Positions 1 through 6,097 of a DNA stretch of 6,097 nt are shown in pieces. Below the pieces are notes generated by a model. It was given only the letters and a program-made list of their open reading frames with translations, was not told the origin of the DNA and did no database searches. This DNA is from a bacterium (GTDB taxonomy: Bacteria > Krumholzibacteriota > Krumholzibacteriia > JACNKJ01), in assembly GCA_014382085.1 (NCBI GenBank), contig JACNKJ010000046.1, positions 1 through 6,097 of the forward strand, in the 5' to 3' direction. The translations under genes were made by a program, and so were the position numbers. How positions within the stretch are numbered: the stretch's first letter is position 1; each line of letters opens with the position of its first letter.

Positions 1-507
1 TGCGTCGAATGCCGTCTCGCCGTCGGCAATCTCAATTCGGAGCTTGGCCTCGCGCAGGGATAGAACCTGTCCATCCACGGCACGCAGAGGATACAGATTC
101 AAAACCTGATAGCGCCTGCCATGTAAAATGTTCGCCCCCGAAACGACAATCTTGTAGTGATCGGTCCAAAGTGGACCCTCGGCCGGAAGGATGGCTCCGC
201 CCTCGGTGCTTTCCAGGGGAATGCGCTGAGCTTCGCGATTCAAACGGCTTTCCTGCTTCTCATCCAGCACGACGATTTCCGCCGAAACGATGGACTGCCC
301 ATCCTCCAGGGCCCACCACCATGAAACTGATGGCAGTGAATAGCGATCGCTGGCGGGATCGTCCAACACGGTTAACAGCCGCTGGGCATCGGGACCCGGC
401 ATGCTCCAAAGTTGGTCCAGTGGAAGAACGCGCTCGACGGTACCGGCCAGAGCGGAAGACATGGATAGAACCATGATCGCGAGTACGAGGAATCGGAATC
501 GAGACAT
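1..507 (-). CDS. Secreted protein, N-terminal 169 residues, possible C25 (gingipain-like) peptidase pro-region; 3' end outside window
   Basis: The reading frame is open from an ATG at 507 to the left edge, so only the N-terminus is visible. Residues 1-21 form a clear Sec signal peptide: basic MSRFRF, a hydrophobic core, and an ALA cleavage site before GTVE. The rest is a soluble beta-rich region with a WWW at residues 63-65. It ends in the pattern WTDHYKIVVSGANILHGRRY, then a Tyr-Pro-Leu-Arg turn and LREAKLRIEI (residues 114-160). That run of a beta strand, 'G-R-R-Y/hydrophobic-P' and 'elrIeI' is what I associate with pro-regions of C25-type peptidases and related secreted proteins of FCB bacteria. 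The catalytic domain, if any, lies outside, so neither activity nor a PorU-like sortase role can be asserted. The start is supported by AGGGAG at 515-520, seven bases upstream. A separate promoter precedes it. It could instead be another large secreted FCB protein with a similar N-terminal fold. That a secreted protein begins here is near certain; the family call is tentative. Confidence 0.85.
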   Translation of the reverse strand, partial: MSRFRFLVLAIMVLSMSSALAGTVERVLPLDQLWSMPGPDAQRLLTVLDDPASDRYSLPSVSWWWALEDGQSIVSAEIVVLDEKQESRLNREAQRIPLESTEGGAILPAEGPLWTDHYKIVVSGANILHGRRYQVLNLYPLRAVDGQVLSLREAKLRIEIADGETAFDA

Positions 508-539
508 TCGCAATCTCCCTTTTGGACAGGATGGGACCA

Positions 540-556
540 CCACCCGGCGAGGGTGG
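540..556 (-). other. Small stem-loop in the predicted 5' UTR of the C25-like gene
   Basis: On the minus strand this reads CCACCC-TCGCC-GGGTGG, a perfect 6-bp GC-rich stem with a 5-base loop. It lies a few bases after the expected transcription start and about 32 bases before the ATG at 507. No T-run follows in the minus direction, so it is not an intrinsic terminator for the rhomboid gene. A 5' stabilising hairpin or a chance palindrome are both possible. Confidence 0.4.
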
Positions 557-568
557 CCATAGAGTTTA

Positions 569-597
569 ATTTTAACGTAGTAAGGAGGGGCTTTCAA
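569..597 (-). promoter_or_regulatory. Candidate sigma-70 type promoter for the C25-like gene
   Basis: On the minus strand TTGAAA (592-597) and TAAAAT (569-574) are separated by exactly 17 bases. Each hexamer matches the sigma-70 consensus (TTGACA, TATAAT) at five of six positions. Transcription would start near 562, giving a leader of about 55 bases before the ATG at 507. The pair sits in the only sizeable gap between coding regions (508-626), where a new transcript is most plausible. The rest of that gap shows only the hairpin at 540-556, the ribosome binding site and a weak 5-bp inverted repeat just after the rhomboid stop. Confidence 0.5.
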
Positions 598-626
598 GGA
601 AGTGTAACTATTTTCAGGAATAGAAC

Positions 627-1409
627 TTAGCGAGCATTCCTCATTCGTTCCAAAAACTCTCGTTCACTTTTGTCCAAAGCGCCTATTCCATCCCGAGATA
701 CCTTGTCGAGAATCTGATTCACGCGTTCTCTATCTTCTTTCATTCGATTGAGATCGCGTCGGCGCTTGCGGCCCTCTAGATCGAAGATTGGTTTACGATA
801 CCAACCCCTGCGAATCATTAGCAGGCCTGTGATGAGCCCGCCGATATGCGCAAGATGGGCGATATTCCCTGTACCGGCGATGGCGCCGTAGAGATCCATG
901 GCCGCCACCAGCCAGATGAAATGCTTCACCTTCATGGGGATGATCATGAAGGCCAGAATGATTCGGTCGGGGAAGAGGCTCCCGTAGGCGGCCAGGATTC
1001 CCAGCACGGCTCCGCTGGCGCCCAAGATATGCGCGTTCAACATGGGCATACTGAAGAGCCCCGCCACGATGCCGGATATGAAATAGAGCCGCAGAAATGC
1101 CGCGCCACCCAGAGTCACCTCAACTTCGCGGCCCATCATCCAAAGCAGAAACATGTTGAAGCCGATGTGCATCAGGCCCGCATGAAAGAACATATAGGTG
1201 AGCAGTTGCCAGACCATGCCCTGCGTGAGCACGCGGATGGGCTGCAGCCAGAACAGGAGATGCAACCATGCACCGATCACGCTTTTCTGCAGCAGAAAGG
1301 TAATGGCGAAGACAATGAGATTCATGACGACAATGCGCAGCGTCCACGGATATGGAGAATCCGCAAATGGCAATTTCGCGCTTAGGCCTGTGGGACGCTG
1401 TCCGTACAA
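627..1409 (-). CDS. Rhomboid family intramembrane serine protease with DUF6576-like C-terminal tail
   Basis: This 260-residue inner-membrane protein should cleave transmembrane segments of other membrane proteins using a Ser-His dyad within the bilayer. The nucleophile is Ser132 in GASGA, the base is His188 in AHLAHIGG, and the HxxxN element of rhomboids is His81-Asn85 (HIGFN) in TM2. Several hydrophobic segments are visible, from about residues 25-42 through 185-199, consistent with the six-helix bacterial core. After the last helix comes a basic stretch (RKRRRDLNR, about 214-222). It is followed by an ILDKVSRDGIGALDKSEREF-type helix-turn-helix (233-252), which matches the tail known as DUF6576 in FCB rhomboids. 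The start is TTG at 1409: it has GGAG at 1416-1419 six bases away, and the preceding gene's TGA lies in the same frame 12 bases upstream, leaving no ATG. The first ATG, Met29, would fall inside the first hydrophobic segment. The tight spacing suggests coupling to the PorV-like gene upstream. All key residues are present, so it is probably active; the substrate is unknown. Confidence 0.95.
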   Translation of the reverse strand: MYGQRPTGLSAKLPFADSPYPWTLRIVVMNLIVFAITFLLQKSVIGAWLHLLFWLQPIRVLTQGMVWQLLTYMFFHAGLMHIGFNMFLLWMMGREVEVTLGGAAFLRLYFISGIVAGLFSMPMLNAHILGASGAVLGILAAYGSLFPDRIILAFMIIPMKVKHFIWLVAAMDLYGAIAGTGNIAHLAHIGGLITGLLMIRRGWYRKPIFDLEGRKRRRDLNRMKEDRERVNQILDKVSRDGIGALDKSEREFLERMRNAR

Positions 1410-1413
1410 AATT

Positions 1414-1419
1414 CTCTCC
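1414..1419 (-). promoter_or_regulatory. Ribosome binding site deciding the TTG start of the rhomboid gene
   Basis: GGAGAG on the minus strand lies directly after the PorV-like gene's stop codon. It is four bases (six counted from its GGAG core) before the TTG at 1409. It supports the non-ATG start and suggests re-initiation by ribosomes finishing the upstream gene. Confidence 0.6.
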
Positions 1420-1421
1420 GA

Positions 1422-2363
1422 TCAGGATCCGCTGTGAATGATCGAAATGCGGTGCCGGGGGGCAAAACCGCCGTCCACGTCAGGGCTGAAACCATAGTCA
1501 ATCTGATATCCCTTGTTCTTCAAACCGAATCCGAAGGTGGGATAATTTCGCTCCTCGCCCTGACGCCAGGCCATGAAGCCGCCACGGAGTGTGGCAAAGC
1601 CGTCTAGGAGGGTCCACTCCAGACCCGCCCCAAAGCTCTCTGTTTCCGAAAGATGATTGGTACTACGACCCTCGACCCGCCAATCTCCCGGGAGAACGGG
1701 AAGGGTCAGTCCACCCCAGCCCAAGGATAGCACCGTGCTGGGCTCGCGCTTGAAATCGCTGCCTTCGACCCAGGAAAGTCTGTGCCAGAAGTCCTTCATG
1801 AGAACGCCTGCCTCCAAGCCTGGATGCAAAAACCGCATGCGCAAGCCGAAATCCAAAGCGAAAGCACCGGCGCGATCCTGTCCGTCCTCGCTGCCACCGC
1901 CGGAGTAACTGGCCCGTCCGCCCATGGAGAACCAGCGCAGTGGGCTCCATGCGGCCGCCGCGGCCAAGCTCCATTCGCTCCAAGCGGAATCGTCAGCCAG
2001 GGTGGCGTTGAGATACTGGAATGCCGCACCGATGGCCAACTCGCTATCGCCCCGATATTGCCCGTCCAGGGCCATGCGCTCACCCGAGCCCATGGCCAAA
2101 GCCAAGGTTCCGTATTGAATGGGTAGGCCATCACCATAGTTTTGGAGGAAGGCGCCGACCTGCCAATTCGTGATACTGATCAGGGAGGCCGGCTGTAGGA
2201 AGATGGCCTCCAGTCCGGCGTCGCCCAGGTGGGCCGCTCCGGCCAGAGCCAGATCTCGGGTGCCCGTTCCCTGGAATCGGTAACTGCCACCCTCATCGGC
2301 CCCAGCGGTGAAGGTGAGCGCCATCATCAGCCCAAGGGCCAGAGTTCTCGTCTTAATCGACAA
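1422..2363 (-). CDS. PorV/UPF0164-like outer-membrane beta-barrel protein
   Basis: This 313-residue protein has a Sec signal peptide (residues 1-22: MSIKTRT, then a hydrophobic run, AGA cleavage before DEGG). The mature part is rich in glycine, aromatics and alternating polar/hydrophobic strands, as expected of an outer-membrane barrel. Residues 33-61 (GTRDLALAGAA, then a Leu-Gln-Pro-Ala-Ser element) match the start of the PorV/PorQ/UPF0164 group, usually 'aGaR..amGgA...gDa.a...NPA.L'. The last segment (YGFSPDVDGG...HRISI) matches the family's final strands, 'lDYaf...hr.Si'. In Bacteroidota PorV takes type IX cargo from the translocon to the attachment complex; many FCB bacteria carry several paralogues of unknown role, so I claim only family membership. 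The start is TTG at 2363, overlapping the upstream gene by 11 bases; it has AGGTGG six bases upstream, and the next Met codons (13, 14) would destroy the signal peptide. Oddities: NPA is replaced by QPA, and the C-terminus is HSGS instead of a terminal aromatic. Length is normal to slightly short. Confidence 0.8.
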   Translation of the reverse strand: MSIKTRTLALGLMMALTFTAGADEGGSYRFQGTGTRDLALAGAAHLGDAGLEAIFLQPASLISITNWQVGAFLQNYGDGLPIQYGTLALAMGSGERMALDGQYRGDSELAIGAAFQYLNATLADDSAWSEWSLAAAAAWSPLRWFSMGGRASYSGGGSEDGQDRAGAFALDFGLRMRFLHPGLEAGVLMKDFWHRLSWVEGSDFKREPSTVLSLGWGGLTLPVLPGDWRVEGRSTNHLSETESFGAGLEWTLLDGFATLRGGFMAWRQGEERNYPTFGFGLKNKGYQIDYGFSPDVDGGFAPRHRISIIHSGS

Positions 2364-4032
2364 TGGCCACCACCTTTCGATCCTCGAGAATCTCGCCGCT
2401 TTCCAGATAGCTTCGGATAACTACGACCAGAAGGCCCGGAGCTATATCACGTCCTGCGGAATCGCGCATATTCCATTCGGCCGCCCACTCAAGGGGCCCG
2501 CCCTGGGCCTCGACAATTCGGAGTAGGGCACCTTCCAGCGAGAAGAATCGCAATTCAATCTTGTCCGCATTTTCCGGGGTATTAATCTGGATTTCCTCAC
2601 CGGGGTCGCCACGGAATCGTCCGGGAATGCGAATAGCTGATCCGGGTTGATAGTTGAGATTCAGCGCCTCGGACAACCCCGACGAGTTGCCCGATGCGTC
2701 GAAGGCCTCGAGTCGAAAACTCTGCTCCCCCTCTTCGAGATTCACGAAGAAGGAGAACTGCACCGTTCCTCCGGCATTCAAGGTATCCATGGCCACGGTA
2801 TTGTCGTTCTTGTAGAGACGTATTTCCAACTCGGCCTCATAGGCAGATCCTGTTATCTGCTCATAGGCCTGAATACGATCTCCTCCTTGTGTCAACCATT
2901 GCGGAGCTTGGGGATGCAAACCATCCAAGACCACGGCGACCTGATGAGCAGCGTCGAGCACGCTTAGCCAATGGCCGTTCATGTCCATGACGTCAAAGTT
3001 CATACGGTAGGTGCTGTCGGCAGCCCAGTTACTGGGAATGAGGAATAGGTAATCCTCGAAGGTCGGATCCCCCGAACCCTGAGCCAAACCCAAGGTGTCA
3101 AAGGGGGCATCCACACCCCAAGACACCCGACAACTGTCCACTCCATAACGGTCTTCCGCGCGCACCCAGATTGAGTCGGGAAGGTTCGCCGGATTGAAAT
3201 AGAAATCCCGCTCATCATCCGGCCAGCCGCCTATTGTGAGAATTGAAACACTGGGCGCCAGGGTATCGATATCCAATGACACTTCCGCCTGGTCACTGTT
3301 TCCGGCATCGTCTTCGAGGGTGATCGTGCCGGGAAAGACACCGTCCTGGAGGTTTCCCAAGGTGCCGAAACCGCTCCAGAGGAAGCGATACCTCGTGCCC
3401 TCGCCGGTGTTCAGCGCGTACTCGCCGTCCCGTTCCAAGTAGCTGAGTAGATACCACTGGCCAGCCGATTCGCTGTAGGCGAAGACTTCGAGGGTGGCTG
3501 TGTCGGTGAGGGTGTCGAAATCGGCGGAGGTAAAGTAGATCTGCTGTAGGGTGTCTGACCCGGCAAGCAGCGGTGTGAATGGCTGAGGCTCCACAGCCAC
3601 GCTTATGAAGGTGGGCGATTGGGTATTGATCTCAATTTCGCCGGCGGGTCCCATCCAAAACTCTTCCGTATCCGTACTGGCGAAGATGTGGAGGTAGTAG
3701 AAGCCGTCCGCATAGGACGATTCGCCGTCATCCAGCCCATCCCATTCCGTGACTAGGTTTTGGAATCGACCGATATCGTCACCGGTCATTTCAATGAGCA
3801 CCTCCACCCAATCTTCCGGCGCTGCGGGAACCTCACTACTCGTGGAGACCAATGCGCGAATGGTAGTGAGGTCTGCATCCTCCGAAGTGACCATGAAGGA
3901 CAGGGGCATGGTGTCCTGCACCTCGTCGCCGTTGGGCGAGAAGGCGCGGTCCCACAGAATGTTTCGAAGCTCAATGGCTCCAGCCGTGGAAACAAGGATC
4001 CCCATAAGGATCAGTAGAGACAGTCTTTTCAT
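2353..4032 (-). CDS. Secreted modular protein with FlgD-like and Ig-like domains
   Basis: This 559-residue exported protein has a signal peptide at 1-19 (MKRLSLLILMGILVSTAGA). The mature region looks all-beta and acidic. Directly after the signal is FSPNGDEVQD (31-40), the SPNGDG-type motif common in FlgD-like and gliding-associated modules of FCB bacteria. FlgD-type 'W-[DS]-G...dG.y...' units follow at about 97-121 (EWDGLDDGESSYADGFYYL) and 219-245 (LWSGFGTL...DGVFPG...DDAGN). Ig-like stretches lie at about 258-370 and 372-460. The C-terminal module (466-559) has RIPGRF, then EWNMRDSAGRDIAPGLLVVV, and ends in RKVVAIVD. That is the layout of FlgD-like ends in this group, which often act in surface display. 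No catalytic motif is seen and I assign no enzymatic function. The start is the ATG at 4032, which heads the signal peptide and has GGAGGA 11 bases upstream. The frame stays open to an ATG at 4233, but that stretch overlaps the protease gene and has no signal-like character. It overlaps the PorV-like gene by 11 bases, so it may be exported or anchored with that barrel's help. Confidence 0.88.
   Translation of the reverse strand: MKRLSLLILMGILVSTAGAIELRNILWDRAFSPNGDEVQDTMPLSFMVTSEDADLTTIRALVSTSSEVPAAPEDWVEVLIEMTGDDIGRFQNLVTEWDGLDDGESSYADGFYYLHIFASTDTEEFWMGPAGEIEINTQSPTFISVAVEPQPFTPLLAGSDTLQQIYFTSADFDTLTDTATLEVFAYSESAGQWYLLSYLERDGEYALNTGEGTRYRFLWSGFGTLGNLQDGVFPGTITLEDDAGNSDQAEVSLDIDTLAPSVSILTIGGWPDDERDFYFNPANLPDSIWVRAEDRYGVDSCRVSWGVDAPFDTLGLAQGSGDPTFEDYLFLIPSNWAADSTYRMNFDVMDMNGHWLSVLDAAHQVAVVLDGLHPQAPQWLTQGGDRIQAYEQITGSAYEAELEIRLYKNDNTVAMDTLNAGGTVQFSFFVNLEEGEQSFRLEAFDASGNSSGLSEALNLNYQPGSAIRIPGRFRGDPGEEIQINTPENADKIELRFFSLEGALLRIVEAQGGPLEWAAEWNMRDSAGRDIAPGLLVVVIRSYLESGEILEDRKVVAIVD
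2370..2375 (-). promoter_or_regulatory. Ribosome binding site deciding the TTG start of the PorV-like gene
   Basis: AGGTGG on the minus strand (five of six matches to AGGAGG) lies six bases before the TTG at 2363, inside the last codons of the upstream gene. It supports the TTG start and translational coupling of the two genes. Confidence 0.55.
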
Positions 4033-4043
4033 GTGTGGATGAA

Positions 4044-4049
4044 TCCTCC
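4044..4049 (-). promoter_or_regulatory. Ribosome binding site deciding the start of the FlgD-like protein gene
   Basis: GGAGGA on the minus strand lies 11 bases before the ATG at 4032, a slightly long but workable spacing. Its position, in the short gap after the protease stop, favours this ATG over the far upstream in-frame ATG at 4233. Confidence 0.6.
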
Positions 4050-4094
4050 GCTTAAGACGGCCCAGGATTTCCCAAGCACCCGTCCCTGTCAAGA

Positions 4095-6097
4095 TCAAAG
4101 CCCCGTGCGTATGAGAAGGATACCCATGTTCGCGCGGTTTTCGCCCGTGAAACGCAGTTCTGTGAGGCCGCCCGGGGCTGGCCCGCGGAGTTCTAACAAG
4201 TCGAAACTTCCCGGCACCATGAAAGAATTCCAAATCGGGTCGCCCAATTCCAAACTAAAGTAGGAAAGTGGTTCCAGGATACCACCCGGATAGGGGAAAT
4301 CCTGACGAATATTCAAGCTCGTATACTGGTAGCGAGGATCGTCGCTGAATCCGCTGTCGTCCAGAACCAGGGTGGCCAGCCAGTCTTTGAAGACCTGAGC
4401 ATAGGATTCACCTGTCACCTGAACCACATTATCGCGTCCCGATACGATGGATTTCACCAGATCTTCCGGGCTTCCAGGCCAGCGGTCGGCCAAGTATCGC
4501 ATGAACAGATAGGATGCGCCCCGTTCACCCAGGGAATTTCCCACCGCCTGCCCCGAAGGCAAGCCACTTAAAGATGCTAGAGCGAAGTACCGGTGCTGAC
4601 GTGAGTGAAGGTAGAGACTGACCCTCGCCTGATTCTGGTCGTCGAAACCGCAGACGTCTTCGGCCAAATGACTGAGCCCTTCGTTGATCCAAAGATCCTC
4701 GCTGGGAATGTTTGAACTTCCGCCGCCCAACACCGCATGCCGCTGGAAGAAATTGATCATGTGCTGGAATTCATGGGCAACGATAGGTTTCACCGCCGCC
4801 ACCGTGCTTTCCAGAGTATGGGCCACCTTGCTGAAATCCTCATTGGGATCAGGAACGATCCCGTAGAAGATTTCGCGTTCGTTACTGGTTCCCGCCGGCC
4901 AACTGAAGATGGGCAGATCCACCGGATTGAAGAATCCGCCGATGTACTCGCCTCCCCACTGAGGATTGTCGTCGATTTGACCCGTGAGCAGATTCACCTG
5001 TCGTGTCAGCAATATGTACACGCGACCATTTCCATCGTAGTCGCTCTCAGCGCCGAAAGTTTGACGAACGTTGGCGTAGATCTGCCACTCAAAGGTTTGA
5101 CCGATTTCATTGCACTCGTCCTGGGGCAGACGATTCACGTCGCGATCGTCCACGTAAAGGCGCACATGATCACCTTCGTAGCGCAGGGTCGCCTCCACTA
5201 GAGTGTAATCTGCGGGATCCACCGTGCTTCCAAAGTAATCGGAGAAGACGTAGAAGTTCTGACGATCTCGCGAATCATCCCGATCTGCAAGCGGCCCTGG
5301 TTTCCCCTGACCGCGAACCGAGAGCATGCGTAAGTGAAAATCGTGGCTGAGATCATGCGGCCTGTTCGGTATAGTAAGGGCTTCGGCCTCTTCCAAACTC
5401 ACCCAATCTTGTTCGTAGGGAGCCTCATCGCGCAGATTGTAGGCCATCGCGATGTAGCTTGTGCTTTCACCAAAGGCGGAAATGGGCACGCTCACTTCAT
5501 CGTTCACCATGGGATAATCCAATACCCGGCCCACAGCAGGGCTCACCTCAACGGAGAAATGCTCGGGCGCCGCTTGGGATCCGACACTCAGGCTGATCTC
5601 ATGTTGACCCAGTCCGAGGCCTACAGGTACTAAGGCAGTAAGATCCGTGTCGCTGGCTTCGGTCACGACCATGGGCAGCCCCCCCAAGGTCACGGTATTG
5701 TAGGCGGGTACGGCGCAAAAATTCTCGCCATCCAAATGGATTTCCTCACCCTCGTCCGCCGGCTCCGAATACTGGATGCCTGTCAGGCTGGGCGGCAAAT
5801 CCGCCTGGGCCGTGGCGGTTGCGGTAAGCAAGCCCTCACTGCTAGCCATAAGGCTGAAGCTTCCAAACTCGGCTCCCAAGGTCCAGCTGCACTCTGTCGC
5901 TTGAGTTTCAGACGTGGTCAAAGAGCTAGGGCTCACCGACGAGCCGTCCGTGGCGACAAGATCGATAAGCCAATCTCCCACGGAATTTCCATGAAGATCC
6001 TGAGCTTCCAGCCGCAAGGGCACCAGCAAGGTGCGGCCAGGCGCATCCTTTTGTCCGTCACCCCAAACCCAAGCCAGGGACAGAGCCTCGCCCGGAG
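4095..6097 (-). CDS. Large secreted zinc metalloprotease, M30-like, with Big_1-like and IPT/TIG domains; 5' end outside window
   Basis: The frame is open from the right edge to a TGA at 4095-4097, giving 666 complete visible residues; the N-terminus and any signal peptide are missing. Numbering from the first complete codon (6093-6095), residues about 1-98 resemble a Big_1-type Ig domain (LRLEAQDLHGNSVGDW). Residues 101-184 are an IPT/TIG domain (G..F......VTLGG...V, then HEISLSVG). The peptidase part contains ARLRYxGxxVxLYVDD-like sequence (about 302-316) and DYDGNGRVYILLT (352-364, a possible Ca-binding turn). The active site HEFQH is at 441-445 (bases 4761-4775) and WINEGLSHLAED at 469-480, where Glu472 is the likely third zinc ligand. 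HExxH plus W-x-N-E-G fits the hyicolysin-like M30 group of gluzincins. It should hydrolyse proteins outside the cytoplasm. The visible C-terminus (ENRANMGILLIRTGL) shows no FlgD-like or type IX sorting module. Four cysteines are visible. It lies 62 bases upstream of the FlgD-like gene and may head the operon. An upstream start codon cannot be chosen; TTG at 6029 is internal, because the Big_1-like sequence continues beyond it. Confidence 0.88.
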   Translation of the reverse strand, partial: PGEALSLAWVWGDGQKDAPGRTLLVPLRLEAQDLHGNSVGDWLIDLVATDGSSVSPSSLTTSETQATECSWTLGAEFGSFSLMASSEGLLTATATAQADLPPSLTGIQYSEPADEGEEIHLDGENFCAVPAYNTVTLGGLPMVVTEASDTDLTALVPVGLGLGQHEISLSVGSQAAPEHFSVEVSPAVGRVLDYPMVNDEVSVPISAFGESTSYIAMAYNLRDEAPYEQDWVSLEEAEALTIPNRPHDLSHDFHLRMLSVRGQGKPGPLADRDDSRDRQNFYVFSDYFGSTVDPADYTLVEATLRYEGDHVRLYVDDRDVNRLPQDECNEIGQTFEWQIYANVRQTFGAESDYDGNGRVYILLTRQVNLLTGQIDDNPQWGGEYIGGFFNPVDLPIFSWPAGTSNEREIFYGIVPDPNEDFSKVAHTLESTVAAVKPIVAHEFQHMINFFQRHAVLGGGSSNIPSEDLWINEGLSHLAEDVCGFDDQNQARVSLYLHSRQHRYFALASLSGLPSGQAVGNSLGERGASYLFMRYLADRWPGSPEDLVKSIVSGRDNVVQVTGESYAQVFKDWLATLVLDDSGFSDDPRYQYTSLNIRQDFPYPGGILEPLSYFSLELGDPIWNSFMVPGSFDLLELRGPAPGGLTELRFTGENRANMGILLIRTGL

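Noticed and set aside
9..476. Plus-strand open frame of 155 codons.
   Set aside because: It lies opposite the signal-peptide-bearing C25-like gene, its translation is low-complexity Arg/Pro/Ser-rich, and no family motif is seen.
608..623. Inverted repeat CTATT...AATAG just after the rhomboid stop, as a terminator.
   Set aside because: The stem is only 5 bp and AT-rich, and no T-run follows on the minus strand.
846..1385. Plus-strand open frame of 179 codons opposite the rhomboid gene.
   Set aside because: The translation is His/Gln/Asp-rich, as expected from the antisense of a membrane protein, while the minus strand has complete rhomboid motifs.
4064..4092. Perfect TTGACA (minus strand, 4087-4092) between the protease and the FlgD-like gene as a promoter -35.
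   Set aside because: At 17 bases spacing the -10 position reads AATCCT, only three of six matches, and at 18 bases it is no better. It may be chance.
4033..4233. Extension of the FlgD-like gene upstream to an in-frame ATG at 4233.
   Set aside because: The extra 67 residues overlap the protease gene, are rich in Arg, His and Pro, and would bury an obvious signal peptide. The ATG at 4032 has its own ribosome binding site.
4737..5201. Plus-strand open frame of 154 codons opposite the metalloprotease.
   Set aside because: It is antisense to the HEFQH and DYDGNGR motifs of a convincing protease, with no ribosome binding site or recognisable domain.
4095..6029. TTG at 6029 as the protease start.
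   Set aside because: The frame continues open to the right edge with sequence that fits the same Ig-like domain, and no signal peptide follows the TTG.

Overview
All protein-coding content that I can support lies on the minus strand, read from the right edge to the left: (A) the C-terminal two thirds or so of a large secreted zinc metalloprotease resembling family M30; (B) a 559-residue secreted protein made of FlgD-like and Ig-like modules; (C) a PorV/UPF0164-like outer-membrane beta-barrel protein; (D) a rhomboid intramembrane serine protease with a DUF6576-like tail; (E) the first 169 residues of a secreted protein whose N-terminus looks like the pro-region of a C25 (gingipain-like) protein. 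A runs off the right edge (5' end missing) and E runs off the left edge (3' end missing). I found no RNA gene, CRISPR array or mobile element, and no plus-strand gene that I trust.

The window suggests a Gram-negative bacterium of the wider FCB group, such as Bacteroidota relatives, Fibrobacterota, or candidate phyla like Eisenbacteria, Krumholzibacteriota, KSB1 or Latescibacterota. The reasons are the PorV-like barrel, the FlgD-like Ig modules with a C-terminal W-x(10)-PG-type module, the C25-like N-terminus and the DUF6576-tailed rhomboid. Base composition is moderately GC-rich by eye. The candidate promoter before E is of ordinary sigma-70 type, which argues mildly against Bacteroidota in the strict sense. 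Phylum assignment is inference.

Right part (4095-6097): protease A has a Big_1-like Ig region, an IPT/TIG domain and then a peptidase unit with HEFQH and a downstream WINEG glutamate. A 62-base gap (4033-4094) carries the ribosome binding site of B. Middle (1422-4032): B and C overlap by 11 bases, and C starts at TTG. Left-middle (627-1409): rhomboid D follows C after 12 bases and also starts at TTG, so B-C-D look like one translationally coupled operon, probably with A upstream. Left (1-626): a 119-base gap holds a good -35/-10 pair and a small 5'-UTR hairpin, so E probably starts its own transcript.

Taken together the genes point to the cell surface. There is a secreted protease, a modular secreted protein with a possible sorting or anchoring end, a PorV-like barrel that in type IX secretion would shuttle such proteins, a membrane protease, and possibly a C25-type protein. 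This resembles a type IX-like export and processing neighbourhood, but no core T9SS motor or translocon gene (SprA/Sov, GldK-N) is visible, so the link is a hypothesis.
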